64,000 nt of DNA from contig CM043699.1 in NCBI GenBank assembly GCA_023935145.1, positions 127,296,536 through 127,360,535 of the forward strand, written 5' to 3'. This DNA comes from Bretschneidera sinensis. Its lineage: Eukaryota > Streptophyta > Magnoliopsida > Brassicales > Akaniaceae. The number at the start of each line of letters is the position of its first letter. Within the stretch, counting starts at the first letter, position 1. Both the position numbers and the translations under genes were made by a program. Shown one piece after another: positions 55,859 through 64,000 of this stretch. Below the pieces are notes generated by a model. The model was given only the letters and a program-made list of their open reading frames with translations. It was not told the origin of the DNA and searched no databases.

Positions 55859-57490
55859 AAACTTAGCGCTCATGGGAGGCAACCCATAACATATCCTTTT
55901 ATTTTTACTGTTTTTCATTTTTTTTTCTTGTTTATTATTATTATATTTTATGTTTTCCAGTATTAACTTAGTTTTTATTTTTCAGGGACGAATATATAAA
56001 GCAGTTCAAATGGTGGAGCACAATTTTCAACTTCTATGCACCTTTGGCTACAAAGAGAGTTTCCTTTACTCTTTCTTTTACATTGAGGTCAATGCAATTT
56101 TTAAGTTGGGGGTGGAGGAAATGCATCTCTTTGTTTCCATATTCTTTATTTCCATACTTTTTTTTTCATTAAATTGTTTGGTATCATCTTCCCTTTTTGT
56201 TTGTTTTTAGCATGCTTAGTGTTAGCCTTAGAGTTAATTCACATGTCCATGATATGAGTTTAATTGAGATAGCACACAGCTTTTAGAAGAAGTTAAATCT
56301 TGCTTCAGTTTGAAATTAATTTAAGTATCAATCTTCATTTGGTTTGAGACTCTAGTTGGTGGTAAGATTGCATGATTAGTCTAAAGCATTTAGAGAAGGT
56401 TTCTGTGTGATTGCTTTATGAAATTTTATGGTCTCGACAAGCTCTAGAACTTACTTGATAACCACTTGAGGCAAATTCCTAGACTGCACATTACTTAGGA
56501 TATGATATAGGCTATTTTTGGACCATTTGAGCCTGTCAAGCCTACCATTTCTATATTTACCACTAGTCACCTATTTGAGCCCATTTCTTGAAAAAGAATT
56601 TGAGCCTTGTTTCTTTTGATAACCCATTTATTTACTCTTATGAGCCTAAAAATATTTTATCCTTACCCTTCTTTTAAAAGAACTTAGTTGTACACATTTG
56701 TTGAGAAGCACTTAAAAGGAGTAAGGATGGAAATATGAGAAAATATCACTACCATAACCTAAGTACATTAAAGAATATAAGTTGGGGGTTATGGAAAAGA
56801 AAAGAAAAATGAGAAAGGAGGTGAATGGTCTTATGCCAAAATACAAAAGAAAAAAGAAGTGAATTATGGCAAAGAAAGAAGAAAAGAAAAGAAAAGTGGT
56901 GATTTGAGAAAAATGCCCAAAAAATAGTTGAAAAAGTTGGGTGTTGAAGTAAGGTTATCTAGTTCTTAAAAGTATTGTGTTTAAAGCTAAGAGATTGAGT
57001 TATTTTACTTGTGAATCCTTCCCATTCTTTCTTAACCTTTACATTAGCCTAATGTTACAAGCTTATTAAAGACCTCTTGATCCAATATAATGTGATTTTT
57101 CTACAATAGTGGAGAGAGGTTTGAAATGTAAGCCTATGGAGCTTGTTTTTGTGATTGATGTCACGTAATTTATCATGTTTTAGAGGCCAAGACTTGTATT
57201 CACGAAAGTTATGCATAAAATCATCTGGATGTTCTGATTAATGGATTGTGGTGATATGGATGTAAAGAGTCAATAACGATCTCAAGATTGATGCTTGGAT
57301 TACTTTTGAATTTGGGGTGAAATTTAACGATTCTATATGTTGTGTGTTATGTGCAATTTTTTAGACAAAAAGTGAATTACTCTTCGTTTAATACTAAGAT
57401 TGCTTTACTTTGTTTTGATTCCTAACTTAGAATTCATCTCTTATTTTCGCTTGAATTGCTAAGGACTAGCAATAAGCTAGTTGGGGGTTG
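55841..57490 (+). other. 3' untranslated region and PPT of element C
   Basis: Conserved box GTCTGGCTGAAGATG and TTAGCGCTCATGGGAGGC at 55841-55883, then a TTGAGGTCAATGCAATTTTT plus AAGTTGGGGGTGGAGGAAA block (about 56081-56122). A long stretch homologous to F's 3' UTR follows, ending in PPT GTTGGGGGTTG (57480-57490). The reading frames are not convincing. Confidence 0.75.
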
Positions 57491-58813
57491 TGATGAGAGC
57501 TATAAAATGCATCTTAATAGTACTTAATTATTAGCATTTTAGGGTCGATCTAGGTTTTAATTGCACTTTTATAAGTTAATAACTCTAAAGTGTCATTTTT
57601 GGATCATTGATTTGTTTTGATTCATTTTCAGGTATTTTGAGTCTAAAAGAGATGGAAAAGCTATCGTTGAAAGAAGCACAAAGACTCGAGGCACACTGAA
57701 GTAAAGACATGGTTGCATAAGGGCAAATGAAGAGAAATCAAGTTTATAGAGTGTGCGCTGCGGCCAAGAATTATCCAAGCCTAGGCCTCCAGAAAGTGCA
57801 TCAAAAGAGCAAGGAAGAAGCATCAGGTCAGGCCTAGGCCTGCATCAAGGTGAGCCTAGGTATGGAGGGCTAAGCCTAGGCTTGTACCAAGGTGAGCCTA
57901 GGCCTAGAGGGCTGAGCCTAGGCCTGGATCAAGCTAGGCCGCGGCCCACAGAAAGAGAGGAAATCAGCACAATCTGAGCCATGGCCTGACCCAATCTGAG
58001 CCTAGGTGCGACCCTAATACCCTGTCTCCGATTTACAACTTAATTAGGGCTTTTAATGACTTTTTAAACCCTAAAACACCCTTGAACTTTGTGATTATAA
58101 ATAGAGCACTTAGGGTTTGTGAAGAGAAGATCTTTTGGAGAGGCTGAAGGCCGGGGAAAACATCATGAAGGCTGCCACACTCTCCCCCATGGCCAACTAA
58201 TCTCTAAGCAAGGCGAAGGGATGAATCCCTAGGTGTAGTTATTCTCATTTTCTAGACTTGATTCATTTTAGTTTGGATTTATTATCATTAAACATTGTTA
58301 TGATTTACTTTTTAATCTAATTAGAAGATTTTTCCTTAATCCAGTGATTGCATCTTTCTCCCCCATATAAGTCTAGTCGTGCTCTTCTTATGTGATGTTG
58401 TTGAGGTGTGATTGATTTTGGTAGATTTCTCTTATAGATTTGTCCATTACTGTGGTATTATCATTATGATATATTGTCATTTCTTGATAATCTATAAGTT
58501 AGGTCATGTGTGCTTGAAAGCAAAGAGTATTTCATAACAATTACATTACGGTTTATATATGTGCTTTAATTGAATATTTGCTGATTGTTTGTTTGGGATG
58601 TGAAACTTGCAATCGAGATAAAAACAACTGAATCAAGATTAGAATAAGGCAACGAACCTAGGGAGGATTCCCGGACCCTTGTTGTTCTCTATTATATTTA
58701 CACAATTATTTCACACTACTTCAAACTCAGATTTTCTCGTTTAACTTTTATCGTTTGTTTTAAGGTTTGCACTTTCTTTTGTAGTTAGTTTGTCTCCCTG
58801 TGGAATCGACACC
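57491..58813 (+). repeat. 3' LTR of element C, interrupted by B
   Basis: TGATGAGAGC at 57491. A GC-rich stretch at 57755-58010 contains about eight CCTAGG or GCCTAGGC palindromes. TATA-like GATTATAAATAG lies at about 58099-58110. The LTR stops at GGAATCGACACC (58813), where B begins. The remaining U5 end should lie beyond the window. Confidence 0.88.
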
Positions 58814-60030
58814 TGTTGTGAGTTTTAAATTACTCGCAAGTGCACGAGTCGTTTGCAGTATAGCATTGTGCAAGTGCGAGGTCGAATCCACAGGGAATTG
58901 CGTTGTGCAAATATAATTTTTCAATCTAAACTAACTCTATTTTAACCTAGTTCCGAATTTTAAATGATATTTGCAAAATAAATTAAAACTAAATTAAATT
59001 GATTTAGAAAACTAATAATTAAAAGGCACTAAGGTTTCCGAATCCACCCCACCGAAGTTAAGCATACATGTTCTAAAAATATAGCCTATCAAAACATTCA
59101 ATGAATCCAACTATAAGACAAAAAACAAAGAATATCCCAACTAAACCAAAAGCACCCGATGTATCCGCTCTTAACAAATCACAAAGGGAATCCAATTTAA
59201 TCGAAAAGCATTCTATGTATCCATCAGATGAAACACAAAGAAAATCCAACAGACAATTTAAACTCAATCAATTATAAGATTAACTCAAATAATTGACAGA
59301 ACATTTATACTAAAAATTGTCAGATTTGTACAAGCAAATCTGAACTACTACGCCAAACAACGGCGGGGCTTCATCTTCAACCTTAGCTGAAGAGTCTAGC
59401 CACTCATAACTATAAAACTATAATAACAAGTGCTAAACATTTAAACTAAAACAACTGAATATAAAGAAATAAATAAACAACTTTACATGGGAGAAATTCC
59501 ACTCGCTGCCGGGCGACGCTTCCCCTCGTGGTAGCAATGCCTTCGGGATCCACCAAAATGCTGGCAGAAGTCCACCGGTAAACACCAAAGTGGCTCAGGA
59601 ATTGTACACTGAATTATGAAGTCAGGTGGTGTTTATATAGGGGAAGACCTGGACTAATGTGGCTTGCAAAAACGATGTGGGATACTGGCCCGAGTGCGCT
59701 CGATCGCAGTATGTTGCGATCGATCGCAGATGCGCTCGATCGCGTGTCTGGTGCGCTCGATCGCGCTGGTGCGATGCACTACAAACATTTCGTTGTGGGA
59801 TTGATGACCTTGCGCTCGATCATAGGCAGGTGCACTCGATCGCACATCTCATGCGATCGAGCGCAATGTCTCCAGAAGCTTCAAATCTCCTGAAATGCTT
59901 CATTTTCTCCACAAAGCTGTAAAAACACACAAAACACAAGAAAAACGTAAAATAAAGTAAAATACTACTAACTAAGAGCATAAAAAATGTAAGTTAAGGG
60001 TATAAAATATGCAATATTTAAGACTCATCA
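58814..60030 (-). repeat. 3' LTR of element B
   Basis: Plus-strand ends TGTTGTGAG (58814) and AGACTCATCA (60030), 1,217 bp. The half after the TATA box resembles A closely. The U3 start (TGATGAGTCTTAAATATTGC read on the minus strand) and the following 200 bp are unlike A and nearer to the E/H type. Palindromes CGATCGAGCGC and CGATCGATCGC at 59698-59862. Confidence 0.94.
59632..59683 (-). promoter_or_regulatory. USE plus TATA promoter in B 3' LTR
   Basis: Minus strand: ATCCCACATCG (59673-59683), 33 bp, TATATAAA (59632-59639). The intervening 33 bp differ strongly from A and G, yet the spacing is identical. Confidence 0.75.
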
Positions 60031-61302
60031 AATACCCCCAAACTTATATTTTGCTAGTCCCTTAGCAAAACAAAATAAAAGACTCAATGAAAAACAAAGA
60101 ACATAAAGATAAAATCATCACTCATGGTATCCAAAAATTTAAGGAGCACACATCACCATGATATTCATTCATAAGCAAGCTTAAAAAGGTGAACCCATCT
60201 TCGCAATGAATAGAAATGTTAAAATCTAATTACTTACAAAAGGCAGGATAAGGCATCACAAGCTTGAATCAGTGTAAGGTGAACTAGCATATAAAAATGA
60301 AGCTTCCAAGTAACTCTAATGTGTAAGGTCTCCATGTCTCAAGATTCACCGAATTTCCCATCAAAAATGAACGAAAAGGCATAGTTTTTATTTTATTCTT
60401 TTTTTTTTTTTAATAAGGCACGACTATGTTTAGTTCCCTTAAGCTTTCTAATTGACCCATGTAGCGAGTGTTAAGTCAATGACTCCCAAACCAGGTGGTT
60501 TTAGGGCATTAGGTGTAAAGATACCCCTGAGGACTTACTAACTCGAGTCAAAAAGGCTACGAAATTAAACCGATCTTAATATTACCAAGAAAAATTTCAC
60601 CTTTTGACGTGAACACTCACTGCTTACTGAGGCAAGAGGTCCAGTTACTCAGCGAAAAGTTTATTGATAATTTTTTTTTTAATATTTTCCTATGCCCAAG
60701 AGTTCATCCAACAAGTCATTCAGTTTCAGTTAAGATAAGGAAAAATACACATTAAAATCATATGTCATACCTCACATAATTTGTGCTAATGTGCTCGTGT
60801 TAGATTGGATCAAACATGTGAATTCTCAAAATGCCTAAAGTAAGTAACTAAATTTTAAAAATTTATCACCAGATCATGTGTTCAAAATGTTAAGCTCACC
60901 AATGACATCACATCACAGAAAATGTTTAGATCAACCAAAATTTCACAATAACATGAGCATGCATTTATCTCTATGACGAAAAGACAACAAATTAGGACAA
61001 AGTGTGTGATGTGTCTCCCATACCCCCAAACTTAAATTACACAATGACCCCAATGTGTGACTAATATGGAAAGAGCTGACCTGAGATATGGAGAACTATC
61101 TGGACTGGTATGGCTCATAGCATACCCCCAAACTTGAACTGAAGTACTCTTTGTCCCTGAAAAATAAAAACTGGAAAACAAAAAAATACTGGAAACAAAC
61201 ATTAATCATAAAAATGCGAAATAATAAATAAACAAAAGAAAAGATAAGCTGTGGGGTGCCTCCCATGAGCGCTAAGTTTAACGTCTTCAACTAGACCCAA
61301 CA
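60031..61302 (-). other. 3' untranslated region and PPT of element B
   Basis: PPT next to the LTR (minus AAGTTTGGGGGTATT, 60031-60046). Two more PPT-like copies at about 61021 and 61125. Conserved box at about 61253-61293 (rc of GTCTGGCTGAAGACG type, here with GTCTAG). Stem-loop block at 60480-60660. Confidence 0.8.
60480..60660 (-). other. Conserved stem-loop chain in B 3' UTR
   Basis: Minus strand: GCTGAG...CTCAGT, GTGAgtgtTCAC, GGTaTctttACACC (one mismatch) and AAACCacctGGTTT, same order and spacing as A. Confidence 0.5.
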
Positions 61303-63057
61303 TTAGTAAACATGCCCAACTAAGTGCTCCACCATCTGATCAATAAATGGGAATGGAAAATGATCAGGCCTGGTGGCAGCATTCAATTTACGGTAGTCTA
61401 GACACTTTCTCCATCTTGACTGTACTAGAGTTGGAACCAACTCGTTGTCTTTATTTACTACCGTAAATTTAGCACGTTTGGGCACGACTGGAATCTGGCT
61501 CACCCACTTGCTATCAGAGATGGGATAAATGATCCCTGCCTCTAACAGCTTAATATCTTTCGCCCTCACAACCTCTTGCAAAGCAGGGTGGAGCCTTCTT
61601 TGTGGCTCCCTCGATGGCTTGGCATTCTCCTCCAACTGTATCGTGTGTATCACCAACGAGGGGTTGATTCCTTTGACATCCTCAATAGTCCAGCCTATAG
61701 CTTCCTGATGCTCTCTTAAGACGTCCAATAATTTCTCCTCTGGAGCATCACCCAAATCTAAAGCTATAATTATAGGCAAAGAATCTGCTGGACCTGAGAA
61801 CTTATACTCAAGAATATCCAGTAAAGGCTTAAGTTCCTTCTTGTGAGGTTCAGGTGTTGTGGTTTCCTCCGTCTCACTGCTTTCTCGAGGATCAAACTCC
61901 AAAATGACATTTACTTCATCGAGTAACTTATCTAAGCCCAAGTCCTCTCCAAAGTGAGCAAAGCATGCCTCCAAGGGATCCTCAATACGGGATTCATCCA
62001 TAGTCTCCTCTATCCTACTACTCTCCCGAGGAGCAGACTCCACGATAGTATTTGCTTGCTCAAGTAACTTATCTAAGTCCAAATCCTCTTCAAACTGAGC
62101 AAAGCATGCCTCCATAATGTCCTCAGACTTCCCTTCTTTCTTGGGCACTTGTAGTCTCTCAGGGTAAGGCGCTTTAGGTAAAAAAGACCTAGAGAGATCC
62201 TTAATAATACGAGTGGCTGTAGATGGCTCAGCATCTCTTTTCTCATTGTTGCCACTCTCTTGCCCTTGGTGCATAGCAGGGTTCTCTTCCACTTGATTGT
62301 CCATTTGTCTCCCAGACAAGTATGGGACAGTTGATTGCACTTGTTTCTGCCAATGCATTGGAGTTGAAGAATTTCCCACCTCAAACTGTTCCTTTGGGTT
62401 AGGCTCATATTGACTGGGGAACTCTCCTTCCTCTCCTTCACCCACGTAACTTGCGATCTGATCAATTTGACTCTCTAGTGTGGCAATCGCTTGGGTGTTT
62501 TCTATTGTTGCACTCATCATTTCACTCATAGATTGGCTAGTCGTTTTCATGAAATCATTGAGAGCGTCCTCCAATGATTGTGAAACTGATGCTGGCGCTT
62601 GAATGGGAGCTTGGTAAGCGGGTGATGGTGCTGGATAAGCTGAGTGACCATAATTTGGAATTGGTGGAGGAAATTCAGGAGTGTATTGATTGTGAGCATG
62701 GTAAGGGGCTCCTCCCTAATTCATTGGTTGGTTCTGCTCCCATGAAAAATTAGAGTGGTCCCACCACCCTGGATTGTATGTTTCGGAGCAAGATCCATTT
62801 GATTGCCAACAACAGTTATTGAAAGCATTCATTTGTTCCATAGGATACTCGACACAAGCTGGCATTGATGGGCAATTCTGTGCTAGATGCATGGGACTAG
62901 CACAGATGGAACAGCTTTCAACATTGAAAGTGTTGGCAGCATTGAGGGACGGGCTGGTTATTTTAATGAAATCCTTGAGGGCGTCCTCTAAAGACTGTGA
63001 AACCGACGCTGGATTCATCCACAATTTTTTTTTAATTAAATTAATTTTTTTTTTCAA
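61303..63057 (-). CDS. Fused Gag/RT-start ORF of non-autonomous element B (one stop)
   Basis: Minus strand, one frame of about 584 codons broken only by a TAG near 62714 (NQPMN*GG, where A has Gln). Same plan as A: a short lysine-rich start, VSQSLEDALKDFIKITSPS, zinc knuckle CSICASPMHLAQNC, YNPGWWDHSNFSW, second VSQS..EDALNDFMK block, Gag end LPKAPYPERLQVPKK, two acidic MEACFAQFEEDLD/LEACFAHFGEDLG repeats, then the RT start to DYRKLNAATRPDHF and VGHVY. At the place of A's stop B has Gln (SKWVSQIPVVPK). The two copies therefore carry different single nonsense changes, and the shared ancestor was open throughout. Confidence 0.78.
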
Positions 63058-63128
63058 AATAAAATTGATAACTAACTAGTAGAAAAATAAAATCAATTCA
63101 GACAAAAAAATTTCACAAACCAAACAAT

Positions 63129-63146
63129 TCCCCGGCAACGGCGCCA
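63129..63146 (-). other. Primer-binding site of element B (tRNA-Asp)
   Basis: Plus-strand TCCCCGGCAACGGCGCCA matches the tRNA-Asp 3' end without any difference I can see. Confidence 0.92.
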
Positions 63147-63152
63147 AAAACT

Positions 63153-64000
63153 TGTTGTGAGTTTTAAATTACTCGCAAGCGCACGAGTCGTTTGTAGTAT
63201 AGCGTTGTGCAAGTGCGAGGTCGAATCCACAGGGAATTGCGTTGTGCAAATATAATTTTCAATCTAAACTAACTTTATTTTAACCTAGTTTCGAATTTTA
63301 AATGATATTTGCAAAATAAATTAAAACTAAATTAAATTAATTTAGAAAACTAATAATTGAAAGGCACTAAGGTTTCCGAATCCACCCCACCGAAGTTAAG
63401 CATACATGTTCTAAAAATATAGCCTATCAAAACATTCAATGAATCCAACTATAAGACAAAAAACAAAGAATATCCCAACTAAACCAAAAGCACCCGATGT
63501 ATCCGCTCTTAACAAATCACAAAGGGAATCCAATTTAATCGAAAAGCATTCTATGTATCCATCAGATGAAACACAAAGAAAATCCAACAGACAATTTAAA
63601 CTCAATCAATTATAAGATTAACTCAAATAATTGACAGAATATTTATACTAAAAATTGTCAGATTTGTACAAGCAAATTTGAACTACTGCGCCAAACAACG
63701 GCGGGGCTTCATCTTCAACCTTAGCTGAAGAGTCTAGCCACTCATAACTATAAAACTATAATAACAAGTGCTAAACATTTAAACTAAAACAACTGAATAT
63801 AAAGAAATAAATAAACAACTTTATCTGGGAGAAATTCCACTCGCTGCCGGGCGGCGCTTCCCCTCGTGGTAGCAATGCCTTCGGGATCCACCAAAATGCT
63901 GGCGGAAGTCCACCGGTAAACACCAAAGTGGCTTAGGAATTGTACACTGAATTATGAAGTCAGGTGGTGTTTATATAGGGGAAGACCCGGACTAATGTGG
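63153..64000 (-). repeat. 5' LTR of element B, cut by window end
   Basis: Starts TGTTGTGAG at 63153 and follows the 3' LTR almost base for base to 64000. The TATA box (rc at 63970-63977) is included, while the USE and U3 lie outside. Confidence 0.93.

Larger units (their letters stand above)
52973..58813 (+). mobile_element. Element C: pol-deleted Athila element, truncated at both LTRs
   Basis: The 5' LTR (52973-53830) lacks about its first 500 bp compared with the 3' LTR (57491-58813), and the 3' LTR is cut by element B about 50 bp before its end. Between them are PBS, gag, a short post-protease remnant, the conserved box and an F-type 3' UTR. No RT, RNase H or integrase. LTR ends (TGATGAGAGC, GGGCGTAATCA) and 3' UTR match F, so F-like elements are the likely helpers. 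Confidence 0.88.
58814..64000 (-). mobile_element. Element B: non-autonomous Athila element of the A type, runs off window
   Basis: Minus strand. 3' LTR at 58814-60030, PPT, 3' UTR, fused ORF (61303-63057), PBS (63129-63146), and 5' LTR from 63153 past the window end. The same parts of gag and pol are missing as in A, and the ORF is nearly the same. It is inserted into the U5 end of C's 3' LTR. Its two LTRs are almost identical over the visible 848 bp, so it is a young insertion. Confidence 0.93.

Noticed and set aside
57753..57977. 74-aa ORF with LGLDQ/LYQGEPR repeats
   Set aside because: Translation of the GCCTAGGC repeats of C's LTR.
59654..59922. Overlapping Arg/Ser-rich ORFs on both strands
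   Set aside because: They fall on the palindrome cluster of B's LTR, where palindromes keep several frames open at once.

Overview
This window is intergenic DNA from the nuclear genome of a flowering plant. I find no host gene, tRNA or rRNA gene. Nearly all of it is LTR retrotransposons inserted into one another. The evidence is direct: long terminal repeats beginning TG and ending CA, 5-bp target-site duplications (TSDs), primer-binding sites (PBS) matching the 3' ends of plant tRNA-Asp or initiator tRNA-Met, polypurine tracts, and broken gag/pol frames. The species cannot be named from this sequence.

Layout (element letters are mine). J is a minus-strand Athila-type Ty3/gypsy element. Its RT is at 1-801, its protease and gag at 28445-30420, and its 5' LTR at 30726-33171, which itself holds a copia-like solo LTR at 31545-32424. 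E (+, 802-28204) sits inside J and carries gag, protease and an env-like ORF3 but no RT or integrase. F (-, 6410-26429, TSD GAGTC) interrupts E's ORF3. G (+, 12792-22128, TSD AGGGT) interrupts F. The nesting is therefore J > E > F > G, four levels. A fragment of an inverted E-like LTR (H, 28205-28444) marks a rearranged junction. To the right, the leader of a minus-strand copia element K (LTR 44058-45120) holds both J and D. D (33656-43832, TSD AAGAT) is a full-length SIRE-like Ty1/copia element with a third ORF. Next come A (45381-51135, TSD ATAGA), a chromovirus-like LTR end (51136-51648), C (52973-58813) and B (-, 58814 to beyond the window end), which lies inside C's 3' LTR.

Partnerships. 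F and G retain the complete gag-PR-RT-RH-INT order, though mutated. A and B share one deletion structure and one long fused Gag/RT-start ORF, and look like a non-autonomous family related to G. C has 3' sequences of the F type and has lost most of pol. E keeps gag, PR and ORF3 only.

Most interesting signals. (1) LTRs of G, A and B carry a perfect match to the plant snRNA upstream sequence element (USE), always exactly 33 bp before TATATAAA. (2) Several unrelated LTR families each carry their own GC-rich palindromic repeat upstream of the TATA box. (3) In D the same palindromes recur inside the element, followed by a TATA box, just before the env-like ORF3, like an internal promoter. E has a similar cluster before its ORF3. 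(4) D's LTRs contain a 21-bp-period array of small hairpins with GNRA-type loops and a covarying base pair. (5) Athila 3' regions share a chain of conserved stem-loops and three copies of a polypurine-tract-like motif.
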